Position numbers and translations under genes: made by a program
Shown here: piece by piece, positions 46,360 to 58,255 of the stretch
Layout: the number at the start of each line of letters is the position of its first letter
Numbering within the stretch: the first letter of the stretch is position 1
The notes under the pieces: generated by a model
Database searches by the model: none
Told to the model about the DNA's origin: nothing
What the model saw: the letters and a program-made list of their open reading frames with translations, nothing else
Assembly (NCBI RefSeq): GCF_020921035.1
Contig: NC_063152.1
Span: forward strand, 4,817,001 to 4,881,000
DNA: 64,000 bases
Direction of reading: 5' to 3'
DNA from: Rhodamnia argentea
Taxonomy: Eukaryota > Streptophyta > Magnoliopsida > Myrtales > Myrtaceae

Positions 46360-47960
46360 TGATGGGAGAGAAGGGTGAAGAAATGGATGCGACCGTTCTA
46401 GTTTCAAGTAAGTTCAGGGAATTGATTGGCACTCGTGATGTAAGCTGCAAACGGTAGTGTGATCTGCCTGATGCGATTCTCCTCCACATTCTAGATTTTC
46501 TACCAACTAGAGCTGCAGTGAGAACGAGTGTGTTGTTGAAAAGGTGGAGACACTTGTCGAGGTCGATTCCTAGTCTAGTCTTCGATGAGCAAAGTTTCTT
46601 CGAGAAGTCGCAGTTCTTAAACTTTGTGGAAGGAGCATTGTCCTTTCGTGACCTCTCTCCTTTGAAACTTTTTTCTCTTGTATGTCATGTGGCCAATAAA
46701 TATCGCGTAAATACTTGGAGGGCTTCATTTTAGTAAAACATCCTCCTGTTGAGTATACATTGCCCTGTTGTATATGCACTTGTGATACACTGGTAGAGTT
46801 CTATGTTGGAGGGCTTCATAATTTGAGAGTTCCTTCTTTAGTTTGTCTTCCAAATCTGAAGGTCTTGACTCTATATAATGTTGGATTTGAGGAAGTTAAT
46901 TCATTGGAGAAGCTGCTTTCATGCCCTTCCCTCGGGGAGTTGTCTCTTAAATATTGCAGGTGCCGGCAAATTGAGGTTTTGAATGTTGGTGCTCCCAATC
47001 TTTTAAAATTGACAATAGTTCACTTTGTGGTGGGTTTCAATAGACATTGCCAAGTACGGATTCATGGAGCTAGAATCAAATCCTTACACTATTATGGTCA
47101 ATATGGTCGTGACCATACCATATCATGTCCATCATCGCTAGTTGAAGCTGTCATTGTAGTGTTTAACCCAGTGGAAAGGGAAAAATCTGATCAATGTGCC
47201 AACTGTATATTTAAGCTCTTAAAGGATCTTTCTAACGTAGAACTTCCTACTTTATTTTACAACAGCCTTAAGGTATGCTTTCCTATTTTTATCTTCAATC
47301 TCGTCTTTCTCCTTCATTTCCTTGGAGCAAATTATTTTGTTTCAGATTACTATTGGCCTGGAATTCACTATATTTCGGGCTTTTTTTTATCAGGTTATGG
47401 ATGATAGAAAGGATCTCCGCAACTCTTTTCCGGTCTTCCATAGCCTTACACAATTGAAGTGGGACATCTCTCCAATGTACTTAGATTTTACAGCGCTTCA
47501 GGTCATGCTCAGCCAATGTCCTTGTCTGAGGAGTCTTGTGTTTGCTGGGTTAACTATCCTGTAATTATTGATTCTCATCCCTGTTCTGTTTTGGGTTGTG
47601 CTATTGGGATATTGGAGATTAAGCCAAAGCTGAGTGATGTATATTTCTGATATAGGGCTTGATCAAGAACTTTGAAATGGATTGCTAGATGCTGGACCCA
47701 GTGCCTCAGTGTTTTCTGTCATCGCTTTAAGAGATCAGGATTTGCAAACTGCCACGGCAGTTGGCACCGAACTCTTAGCCATGAGAGTTTTACTTAGGAC
47801 TGCTGAAGTCTTGGAGAAATTGTTTATACATGGTGCTTGGGGTCACGAGAAGTACCTTGGGAACTTGATGGAACATTTGATGGAGCTTCCTCAAGCTTCA
47901 GATCGATGCGCGATTTCGCTACAGCTTAGCGGGCACTGTCATGCATGCTCTTCTTAATTG
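46360..47960 (+). pseudogene. F-box/FBD pseudogene, array copy 3
   Basis: Same three-exon plan as FBD gene 3. ATG 46360 opens MMGEKGEEMDATVLVSSKFRELIG, but TTC has become TAG just before the F-box (CKR*CDLPDAILLHILDF). A deletion removes about 20 codons after RVNTW. The LRR part (46715-47270) is still open: CPSLGELSLKYC, VRIHGARIKSLHYYG. Exon 2 (about 47395-47548) keeps its frame, but its donor has changed from 'ggggtaac' to 'gggttaac'. Exon 3 (about 47656) starts with NFEMDC*. An N-terminally truncated LRR product from 46715 is conceivable but unsupported. Confidence 0.88.
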
Positions 47961-48489
47961 AGAGGTGCTTACGGATTTTGATTTGTTTGGATAATTTTCA
48001 TGTACTGTCTTTGCTGAAACTAGAACATCTTCTTGAAGGAGGACATCCATCATGTGGCTGTAGGTGAAATCGCGCGCTCATCACTGGTTCTTCAAGTTCA
48101 CATTTTTGGAGGACACCTACACCGCTTCCGTCTTCATTCGTAATGCCATCGTTGTCAATATGATGGATAATCAATATAAAGTGTATATGTTGTAGCGACT
48201 GTCGTTATCTACTGCTTTGGTCGAAACCTCCGGCCAGTGGATTGCGTACTGCCAGTAAGGGAGTGACATATGTGGGCCATACGGAGTTAGTACATATTGT
48301 GGACGTGTTTATTTAGCTGATGATGAAGTGAGCTTGTTTACTTGTTGCTCGTCAGCGAAGATGATGCTACGATTATACTACCGGAAGCATTTTTAGCTTG
48401 TTGAGGCCCTCCCACCAATACAAACCGTACTTTATAAACCCCACAGCCGACGCACTTGGCTCAGCCACCACCGACATGGGACATGAAGA

Positions 48490-48955
48490 AGTTGACGCGA
48501 ATATTTTTTGAACTTTGGCTTGACGTGTAATATGGTGGCTGTTCAATGTTTTCATTCTCTATGCACGAACGATAAAAAATCAGACCTTGTTTGATCACCT
48601 AAATTGTTGTATGCTGAGTTAGATTATTAAGGATGATGAGTTGACGTGTTCTATCTTTTTATCTTGAGTTATGGCGTTAACATGTCCACTCTCACTCGAT
48701 GATGTGGATTATTTTAGCTTGAATTGAGACGAGTATCTTCCTCGTAATCTTTCTTTTTGGAATGGATTCCATTTGACTTAGTTAATGGAAAGGTCACATT
48801 GAATATTTTCAAATAGTCTAGAGGTTAGATTTGAACATTTACCAGTACTTTAAAGAGTATATTAAACAATTTAAAGAGTATATTAAACAAATTAAAAGTT
48901 CGGAACGAAATTGCATATTGAGTAAAAGTTCATGAGCCATTTACCATTTCATTCG
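48490..48955. mobile_element. TIR element copy 2 ('gatgatgtggattatt' family)
   Basis: Counterpart of 44940-45440 in the same position relative to the FBD copy, so it was duplicated with the gene block. Its arms are more degraded. A short 'tttaaagagtatattaaaca' tandem repeat lies at 48849-48891. Confidence 0.5.
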
Positions 48956-49099
48956 AATGAGTGGATAGACTATAATATGATGCCAATGAAAATTGATAAC
49001 ATGCAAGTTTTAGTGAATCGAAAAGGGAAAAAAAGTGCAAGCTATGTGTATTAATTGATCGATGGCCAACGTGATCTATTTTGTGGATAGACGATAATA

Positions 49100-49700
49100 C
49101 GATGCCCGGAAAACATGTTTGATTTCTGATTCCAAAAATTTGGAACTGTTGGGAACCAATCCAGTAAGACCCACCCAGAAGCTGCACCGATTGGACCGAT
49201 TTTGGAATCGGTTTCATATCGCTAAAAAAGTTAAAACCCTAGTTTCTCTGTTTCTAACCTCTAGGTCGGGGTTTTATACAAATTTATTGAAACTAATTTT
49301 TCGTTTGTTTGTTTTGTTTTTAGACAATTAGAATTTGGCGCAATATTTTTATGGATGAATGAGGGATGCATTTTTATGACTTATGCTTTATGTTACATGT
49401 TTGAACTTTTTACTGTTTATAATTGTACATGATTACGTGTTCATCTTGTCGATTGTTGCTTTTGGCGAATAGGGGTTGTTGTTCATTGTTTACTTTGAAT
49501 CGTTTTTGTTGATCATTTCTTTTGCTGTGAAAAATGAACTAGAAAAAAGGAAAAATGAAAAACTGGTTCTCAAGTTGACCTTGAAATTGTCCCAAGAAAA
49601 CAAGGTAGGTTCTAGAATTGGTTCCAGGAAAAATGGTGTAAGTTCCAAGTTCTAAAATCTGGAACCGCCTGTAAAAAATAGGTTCTAAGTGTGACGACTT
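49100..49700. other. Degenerate repeat DNA with 'ggaaccaat/ggttcc' motifs
   Basis: Facing motifs ('ggaactgttgggaaccaatcc' near 49140 and 'ggttctagaattggttcc' near 49605) suggest a decayed inverted-end element. No coding region. Confidence 0.3.
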
Positions 49701-49899
49701 GAATTTCGCCAGAATAATTTAACAAGCAAATTTGTTTGCTTTGGCATTACAAAATGGAATTTATATTCTTGTGGATTGATTAATGCCGCGATGATTAGTA
49801 GAACCAAATGAAATCTGGGGCGCGATAATGCTTGAAGTGGAGGACAGTTGATAATAGATATTTGTTTTTGGTCGTGTTGAGCGGGTCTGCTGAAGTTGA

Positions 49900-50830
49900 G
49901 CTGGTCTACTTGAGTTTTGACTCAATATATAACATGATCGCTGAACTTTTAATTTGTTTGATATGGTTCTTGCATTGTTGGTGAGTGCTCAACGTCGTCC
50001 TTTTGTTTGTTGTACTGACAATTCAGACATTATTCGATGACTTGAATTATTATTTGTTGAGTCGGAAATTTATCGATGATGAGTCAATATGTCCAATTTT
50101 TTATCCATCTATTTTAGAAAAGGAAAAAAAATTAGGACGTTAACATGTCCATTATTACTTGATGATATGGATTATTATATCATCTATTGAGATGAATATT
50201 TTACGTGAATAATTGACGTGTAACTTATTTTTTATTGTTCAAATTTAATGGAATAAAATTACATTAATAGATTTCATTTAATTTGAATAAACGAAATGAC
50301 GACATTAAACATTTTTGTATAGTCTAAGGACCAATATGTAAGGGACTACTTAGGATAATCCCACGAAAAATCCCAAATAAGTATACTTGTGATAAATTTA
50401 CCAAAAACTATTTTTTTACCACAAAAAATCTTAAACCGGCACACATATGATAAATTTATCCCAAATTATTTTTTTGGCGGTCAAAAATCTCAAATTAATT
50501 CATTTGTGACAAATTTACCTTTCGTTAATTTTTGTTAAATTGGTTGACACCACGAAAAATCTCAAACCGATATATAATGGACAACAAGAGGATAAAAACC
50601 TCAAACCGATACACCCGTTGATTGCCACATGTCATCAAATTTAGTAATTTGACATTAAAATAACGGAAGATAAAGTTATCACGGATGTACCAATTTGGGA
50701 TTATTGGTAGTTAAAAAAATAGTTTGAAGTAAATTTGTCACATATATACCAGTTTGGGATTTTTCATGATATTAACCCTAAATTAAAACTCTAGAGACGT
50801 GTCAAAGTTCATGAACCATTTTAATCATTA
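49900..50830. mobile_element. TIR element copy 3, interrupted by a nested element
   Basis: The left part (49915-50348) matches copies 1 and 2 ('cgctgaacttttaatttgttt', 'gatgacttgaattatt'). The right end resumes at about 50785 ('aaagttcatgaaccatttt'). The gap is exactly filled by a different TIR element (50350-50781). Confidence 0.55.
50350..50781. mobile_element. Nested TIR element ('aaatcccaaa' family)
   Basis: Begins TTAGGATAATCCCACGAAAAATCCC and ends GGGATTTTTCATGATATTAACCCTAA, an inverted pair with repeated 'gataaatttac' and 'gtaaatttgtcac' modules inside. Same family as 14715-15345. Confidence 0.65.
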
Positions 50831-51179
50831 TGCCAGTTGAACTTGACAACATGCAAGTTCTCAATTAATCGAAACGGCAAAAAGAAAAAGCGAGTAATGC
50901 GTATTAATCGAACGATGCGAGATGGATCTTTTCTTGTGGAGATTCCAACATGTTGCGGGTGTTGAAGCAGGGAAGCACCGGTGATTATGTCTTCGGTCTC
51001 TTTTCCAATGATTGAAGCTCGAACGGTGTGTTGAGAGGAAGATTGTGTTGAAAAGGGAGGGCTAGATGAAAGATGTGAGGGACGGCACCGGCATTGAGGA
51101 CGTGTACGATGAGATGTCCTCTTGTACTAACGTTGGGAGGGGCCGTGTCGGTTTACTGGCAAGGGGCGAGGCCGGCGGT

Positions 51180-51329
51180 GTCGGGACGGTGGGCGGCGGC
51201 TGAAACGTATGAGAAATTGGGGTCGGGACGGTGGGCGGCGGTGTCGGGACGGTGGGCGGCGGCTGAAACGTATGAGAAATTGGGGTCGGGACGGTGGGCG
51301 GCGGCTGAAACGTATGAGAAATTGGGGTT
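51180..51329. repeat. 42-bp GC-rich minisatellite
   Basis: Three full copies of a 42-bp unit ('gtcgggacggtgggcggcgg' + 'ctgaaacgtatgagaaattggg') and one 20-bp partial copy between the first and second. The period is a multiple of three, so the plus frame 51094-51342 repeats SGRWAAAETYEKLG; this alone does not make it a gene. Confidence 0.9.
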
Positions 51330-51344
51330 AGGTTTTGGGTGAGT

Positions 51345-52535
51345 TGGTCGGAGGGTGGTTTGAGTTTAGGATGGTTTGGTCTTTCGGGTCTAGTTGTGGA
51401 TATATAATTGTAGTTTTGAAATTAGAGGAGGGTAAGTTTTTTTTTACTTTTTTGGGTGAGAACAGGAGGGTAGTTTTTTTTGTTTTTTGTGTTTTTTTTT
51501 GGGGGGGGGGTCGAATAAGAGTTTCATTCATTCATAAAACTGAATTACAAGAAAAGGATAGATGAGATTCTAAACATAAAATTTTTAGAATCTGTACATA
51601 AAATTTGACCACGTTGCCTTTTAGCATCATGATTCACGTATGAGCTTCCTAGAATGAAATAATCGCCCAAAAACTTATACCATTTTTTTGGTGAAATATC
51701 GATATCCAAATTTTTTTTTTAATCTCATCGAAACCTCAAAACTTATACAAACGATTCGATAATCCATTATGTAGGACTTCCTTTCACAATGACTCTTATA
51801 AATCTGATGCGGCTTTTTTTTATGTTTGATTCTATATCAAGTTTTTAATGGCCGTTGTGGACAAAATACCTACAAAATGTATTTTTGGGGTCACCGATAC
51901 AAATCTTTTTGTATCGGCAAGAAAAAAAAAAGGTTTTGGATATTAATGTCTTACATAATTTTTTTTTAGAATTTCTGTTGTGATTTTCCCCCGATAACAT
52001 GGAATAAGCAAGAGATCATCTACCAAATAGCGATGAGCGGTATTTATCGGGCAAAACTTCCATAAAATAAATAAATAAATAATGAGAAGCCACAAAAATG
52101 TTTCAAGGATCTGACTATTGTATTTCTGATGAACTAGGAAATCCCCATACGAACACGAAAATCAAATCGATTGGTAAAACCAAAAAACGTCTAGACAAAA
52201 AAAAAAAAAGCTTTCTCGGATAAATAACGGTTCTTATCGCTTTATCGATAAGTAAAAAAAATTAATTTTAATTAGATGATAAATAAAATTAACCGATATC
52301 TTGTGAGGCAAATTCCACATACTGTTGAGAAAAAAATGTTCGTTGTTGTGTCGGAAGCTATTTATAATTTTCCGGAGAAAATAAGAAAACTTTCTTGCAC
52401 TCTTTTGTGACTATAAAATTTCGCTTTCAAACTTTTTATTCCAATCTAGAGCACAATCTACTGTTAAAGTGAAAACCACATCCTTCTTTTACTTTCCAAA
52501 GCAACATATTACAAGTATTTTTTTTCAAAACTTTT
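51345..52535. other. Intergenic, no supported gene
   Basis: Low-complexity T/G tracts (51435-51510) and AT-rich DNA. 51725-51830 is the distal part of the promoter region duplicated at 45.5 kb; about 700 bp after it are absent from that copy. Confidence 0.35.
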
Positions 52536-52749
52536 ATTCTTATTGAGAGATTTTATTTTCTCGAAATAAAGTACGTTTTAAATGCTGACAATGCAATTTT
52601 CATTTTTACAGGAAAAAAAAAAAAAAAACTAAAAGCAGTTTCCGTGGGCCTAACCTTCGATAGAAGGAAAGGCTTATCCTAAAACCCTTCTCTTCCCCTC
52701 CAAAACTCAAAACACCGGCGTCCAATTCAGAAACTGCGGGAACGCGAAA

Positions 52750-55700
52750 ATGAGGTCTCCTACTCTTGCTTCCAAGTTCAGCAATGGCTTGTTTCTAGTG
52801 AGCTGCAGGAGCTACGGTCGACCTGTTGCCTTATTGCCGAACCTAGCATCGTCACCAGCTCGCCTCGTCTCCACTTCTTTTCGCTCAAGAACTGTAAAGG
52901 CCGCAGCTTTCGAATGTGATTTCTCTAAATCAGACGTTGCCCATGCTTCTTCGCCTAATTCGGTTAATGGGTATCTCTCCTTTCTTTGTAGCTTCAACTT
53001 TGTGGCCTGTTCGCCACTTTAAATGGACCAAGAAAGACCTTTTGTTTTCTGTTTGAAGTTATGTCTGAAAGAAGATTTGTTTGGAATATGAATGCTGTGG
53101 AGTTTATCTTCTGGTGTTTACTATATGCTTGAATTTAATTCCTTCATGGACAATTTGACCGGTACCTAGTAATAAAACTGCCCGTTCTCTGGCAATCAGT
53201 TTCAGCCGCTGGATAAGCTGAAGCACATGGTTCTACAAGCTGCATAACATCCGTCCCGAATGGACATTATATGGTCTATCACTCTGTCATCTTGTAAATG
53301 ACTTGGTTGTTGATGCTCTGTATTCTTTGATTTCTGAAGAGTTGTCCTGGGTATCATGACCAGTCGAGAGCTTTGAGCATTCTTGGGCTTTGACAAAGTA
53401 AAGAGTAATTAAGGGGCAAAAATAGATGAAACTCAAAAAGTCAGGTTGTTATTAACCAATGTCTGTTGCAAACTGTCAACCGGCCTGGCATACCAAGTGT
53501 TGAGGAAAACTAAAACCCAACTCATTTGTTACAGTGGGAAAATCTTTTCCGTTCTATTGTTTTCTGGTGACTTCTTTCAGCTATTGCTGATGATTAATGT
53601 TTTTTCAGGTTGCAGGAGTATGATCGGTTACTACCTTGCCCCTCACATAGTAGTCCTCCAAGAATCGAACACTTGGTTGTACCCGAAGAAGGAGAAGGAC
53701 CCGTTTTAGATTATATCCGTAGAGCTCTGGATCTTCCTCCATTGTGAGTCTTTATTCCTTGCCTTTTGTATCCAGTTAATGGCATAATACATGCAAAACA
53801 GAGTGGGGTGTTAAATAGGAAATTTCATTCTTTGAAAGGTTTATTGCAGATCTAATCCACTTTGGAGCTGTACATTATGCAATAGTTTGCCCACAACCTC
53901 CACCGACTGCTACTCCAGAGCAGGTCAGAGTATTTAAGGAAGTTACAAAGCCATCGGTTTTGAGAAAGAGAGCATCTATCAAAGGGAAGACTGTAAGAGA
54001 AGCACAGAAGACATTCCGAATAAGTGACCCTGGGCAGTTTGTTGAAGCAGGAACGTACTTGCGAATTCATGTTCACCCTAAGCGTTTTCCAAGGTAACTC
54101 ATCAAAGATGATCATGCTTCTGATACATTTATTTCAACTTAGGTAACTTTGTGACACTTGAACTTTTATCAGGTGCTATGAGATTGATTGGAAATCAAGA
54201 ATTATTGCTGTAGCCGAATCCTATGTAGTTTTGGACAAACCTGCTGGTACATCTGTAAGCTATCTTTCACGAAGTATCTTCGGAATTTCTTCGATCTGCT
54301 GTCAACAAATAGTTGTGGATTCACAAAACAAGGAGTATTGGGGCCATGTTCCTGTTTTGGAGTTTGGGATTGTGGTGTTGCCTAGCTTTTTATGTAAGAT
54401 TAATGGAAGAATCCTAGTAGATGAGAATGCGAGGCGGCTTCATTCATTTTTCTATGGTCTATAGTGGTTTTGTTATACTGCCAATGATCATGCAATATAT
54501 AATCTTTCTATATTTTATTCTCTGTTTGTGTTATCCTATTTCATAGCCAGTTACTCTCCACTTGGAACAAATTTTTCTGCCTTTACTTCCCTCTCTGATA
54601 TTTGAAGACCATCAAGACGGGATTTATGTAACTTGGGTCTATAGATATATCAAGTTGTGAACAACTAGTGAGATTGATACATGTGCCTGTAGGTCACATG
54701 GTCTGTCAGCAGAAATGGAAGCCTTTTTTTGCGTAGGGTTGAGCTTTTATACTAGTATCTGCTGTTTGCATTATTTCCACTGGATGAATATAGCATTCAC
54801 CAGACCTTTTCTTTAATCGGAAAAGAAGTTATGGAAAAAAGAAATTTCAAATTGTAGAAATCAAACTATCGCTTAGCTTTCATTTGACCTGCGTTTGAAT
54901 GAGGGGCGTGTGTAGCACACAAATTGAATTTCCTGGTTAGAGCAAAATGGTGGATTGGCTGACTTGTCTGGGCATTAGACATACTTGACATAGTCAAGTA
55001 TTGCACTTATGAGCTTGAGTTTCTGGCTTAATGTCCTAACTCAAAGCTTAATTGAACTGTTTCTTTTCTCTCGAAGGGAGTTTTTTCCCTCTTAGTTATC
55101 ATCATTATATGATAGTTTTATGATCTTTTCCTGAATTTTCCTTCAGCCCCGTCTTCTATTTTCTCTACATGGATAGGTTGGAGGAACCACGGATAACATC
55201 GAAGAGACTTGTGCAACTTTTGCAACTCGTGCTTTAGGACTAGTAGAACCGCTTAAAACTACTCATCAAATTGATAATTGCTCAGAGGGATGGTAAGTTG
55301 GCAAATTTCTCTTTCTGGCATTATGCTGGTTCTATTTTTCTCATATTAAAAATTGTTGATAGTGACCAGTTGCTTTAAATCAATTGTAGTGTTGTGTTAG
55401 CCAGGACAAAGGAGTACTGCTCGGTTTTTCATGGTAAAATCCGAGTAAGTTGACCTTATTTAGATCTAGCTTTTTCTTGTGATGGGGTTTCCCCCTAATG
55501 TACAGGTTCAAGTCAGTCCCTACAATTTGAATTTATATTCTTAGATGTCTTGTTGCCAGGACAAAAAAGTGAAGAAGCTGTATCTTGCTCTTGCTGCTGC
55601 ACCCACGCCCCTTGGAATAATTACACACTACATGCGCCCAGTCAACATGGCTCCAAGGCTTGTCTCTGAAGGTAGTAGTCTTTGGTGTTTGGCACCATCC

Positions 55701-57574
55701 AGAAAGAGTTGGTATTTGTAACCCAACGAGAGATATTAAGATGCTTCTACCATGTTTGGGCAGGGGATTTAAATTTTCACTCTTTTGTCAATCTAAAGCG
55801 AAGTGAGAAGTAGTGGGAGATGGTATCATCTGAAGGAAATGAATTGATCAAACAATGTATATGAACTGCACAGACTTTTGGTGTTTGATTTCCAATTACC
55901 CAACTCAGTTGGAAAGTCGTTCTTATTCATTGCATCTGCAATATTTTCTTTGCTGGAGGTTGTAGAGTAATAAGGCAAAGACGCTTTCCTTATATTCCTC
56001 AAAAATGGTAGTAGAAACCTAATCATGATGCTTAGTTTGCATGCATGGCCAATACATGGACTTCTATGTTGGGTTTTTTGTCGCTATGCTTATTTCCCCT
56101 GTTGTTTCTCAGAAAGCAACATGTACGAAGCCTATTGGCTTTTCCTGTTTGCTATATTTGTGCCCTTTTGAGAACCTAATGATGTAGTTTCTTTAATATC
56201 TTGGCATCCAGAGTTTACAAAAGGATGGTATCTCTGCCAACTTGAGGTCATGGAATGCAAGGAAGTTGCCTGGCCAGACTCTATTGTTGAAGCTGAGTAC
56301 TGTGTTGAAGACTGCGGGTGGACCAAGAAGAATGTTGCCTATGAATGCAAAATTAACCTCCTGACTGGTCGTACTCATCAGGTTCTCACTGTCTCTAGAC
56401 ATTCTATAGTCAGAATGATCTTTTTTGCTTCACTGCCTGGGTTTCTTGCATTGATTCTAGGGAAAATGTCAAATAAAGGCTTGAAGTGTCCTTATTTTCT
56501 TAAATAAGGGCCTGAAGTGGATCTTGTTTTAAATAAGGGCTTGAAGTGGCCATATCAGCTCAAAGAAGGGCCTGACCTCGCCGGCCAAAGGGCATTTTTG
56601 TCCTTTACATTTTCGAAATTTTTTTTTCTATTTTTCCTTTTTTCTTTCTTTTTTTCCTTTTTCTGTGTTCTTCTTTTCCTTTACTTTTTCTTTTTTCTTT
56701 TTCCTTCGGCCATCACGGAGCCTCGTCGATGTCTAGCAGAGGTTGCCCAACTCAAGTGGTTGTAGCCCTTGCTCGCCCAGCCCAGCCCAGGCAAGTGCAA
56801 CCCTCACCCGACGTCTGCGAGGGCGGCTCTTGCCCGGCTAGGTGAGGGTGACCCTCGCTCGAGGCCCGGCGATTGCCGGGGGAGGGAAGAAGGAAAGAGA
56901 GGAAGAAAAAAATGAAAAGGAAAAGGAAAAGAGAAATAAAAAAATCAAAAAAATTAAAAAAATATACTTCGATTTTTTTTATACTAAAATACCCTTTCTC
57001 TAACTGTCGGAATAGTCACATGCTCGCTGGCCGGCCAAAAGTCTTTATTTGAGATGATTTTGCCACTTCAAGCCCTTATTTGAGATGATTTGGTTACTTG
57101 ATGCCCTTAGAGAAAATGAGGGCACTTCAGGCTCTTATTTGATTCTATGCACCTTGAAGAGTTAATTATCAACAAGCGACATTCATACTTGAACATGTTG
57201 AACCAGTATTGTTCTATCTAGAGCCTGATCTAGGATAATTCTGTTTTTGGCTCGCAGCAGAATTTAAACCTAACATTGGAAGGCTTATGATGCAGATCCG
57301 TGCCCAGTTGGCTGCCTGTGGTGCACCAATTGTGGGTGATTCTGCGTACATGCCAGCTGCAATTGCAGAGATGGTTAATCCTGGTATCAACCCATTTGGC
57401 AAATTTAAGAAAGGATATGCTAGTGAGGACGACAAGGCAGCTGCTGTAGCGGAGTGGGTTGCCCAGCATGGGAAGGAGCCAACTTTAGCGATTGGTCTTC
57501 AAGCGTGCCAAATTTCGTGGGACGATGAGGAGCATGTTTATGAGGCTAGAGATCCATGGTGGCGACGAACATAG
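52750..57574 (+). CDS. RNA pseudouridine synthase (RluA family), PUS6-like, probably chloroplastic
   Basis: Nine exons: 52750-52970, 53609-53743, 53839-54093, 54173-54254, 55177-55292, 55390-55444, 55560-55671, 56212-56381, 57296-57574. All have GT/AG ends and a continuous frame, giving 474 aa. The N-terminus (MRSPTLASKFSNGLFLVSCRSYGRP) is Ser/Arg-rich without acids, like a plastid transit peptide. An S4-like segment (LDYIRRALDLPPLFIADLIHFGAV) precedes YVVLDKPAGT. The catalytic motif is THQIDNCSEGC with Asp264 (HRLDxxTSG in bacterial RluA), then VVLARTKEYCSVF, HYMRP and the closing LLTGRTHQIRAQLAACGAPIVGD. The enzyme isomerises uridine to pseudouridine in RNA; the substrate site is unknown. 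It closely resembles Arabidopsis RNA pseudouridine synthase 6. Intron 8 holds a TIR element. Confidence 0.9.
56460..57138. mobile_element. 679-bp TIR element in intron 8 of the pseudouridine synthase
   Basis: Left modules 'aaataagggc(c/t)tgaagtgg' face right modules 'cacttcaagcccttattt'. The centre has a pyrimidine-rich tract and a GC-rich core (56705-56880). Flanked by TTGATTCTA at 56451-56459 and 57139-57147, a 9-bp target duplication consistent with a Mutator-like element. The right end lacks about 12 bp of the TIR. Confidence 0.75.
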
Positions 57575-57836
57575 CTTCTTCCTGCTGCTACTTAGTAAGA
57601 ATCAGTCGTAATGCTTATATTCCTTGGTTCAGGACAATTACGCACGTAATGACTTATTTCTTTTTTTTCTTCTGTGGCCCTTCTGCATTATAAAAGAAAA
57701 AACAGTTCGTTTCACAGAAGCCTATTGTCTTGTGTACTTATATATTAGTTTTCAAATCCCCTTTTTTCTTGCAACATTGATTTCGGCTGCGACAATCATA
57801 ACTGACTGTTTTGACTTGTTGTACTAGCTTTCGTAT

Positions 57837-57936
57837 TACTACTGCTACTGCTACTACTACTAGCACTACTAATTATTATTATTATTGTTGTTGTTGTTGT
57901 TGTTGTGGTGGTGGTGGTCGTCGTCATTTTTTGTGG
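57837..57936. repeat. Compound trinucleotide microsatellite
   Basis: Successive blocks of (act/gct)n, (att)n, (gtt)n, (gtg)n and (gtc)n, all in the same register, just after the synthase gene. Confidence 0.85.
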
Positions 57937-58058
57937 TGGTGGGTTGTGGGGGAGTTGGAGTAAATCCAATCTTTAACTGATGATTTTAGCCTTATAGAAA
58001 GAAGAATTGTGAAGTTTATTGACTCATTGCAAAATTTTCTTCATGCCATTCTTTTATA

Positions 58059-58255
58059 GTTGACAGTAGACTCAGTAGCTGGTGAGTAAAAGGACAAATA
58101 TGGAGAAAGGAGGCAAAATTAAGGGAACGAGAATCTTGTGGCTGTATTTCTTTTTTCATTTTTGCAATACAGCCTCAAGATTCTTGTACCCTTAATTTTG
58201 TCCCCTTTCTCCATATTTGTCCTTTGACTCACCAGCTACTGAGTCTACTGTCAAC
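58059..58255. repeat. Near-perfect inverted repeat, 90-nt arms, 17-nt loop
   Basis: Arm 58059-58148 (GTTGACAGTAGACTCAGTAG...) pairs with 58166-58255 with about six mismatches in 90 and no gap. The loop is 58149-58165. It lies between two convergent genes, about 0.5 kb past the synthase stop and 0.3 kb past the beta-glucosidase stop. A transcript from either strand would fold into one long hairpin. It could be a small fold-back MITE or a young small-RNA precursor. No miRNA family was recognised. Confidence 0.9.

Noticed and set aside
46715..47404. Independent gene encoding an LRR-only protein (229 codons)
   Set aside because: It is the undamaged middle of array copy 3; upstream stop, deletion and broken exon 3 make a pseudogene the simpler reading.
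50940..51342. Possible pentatricopeptide-repeat gene remnant
   Set aside because: A few motifs (DVYDEM, GRWAA) look suggestive, but no 35-residue repeat register holds and the region is dominated by a minisatellite.
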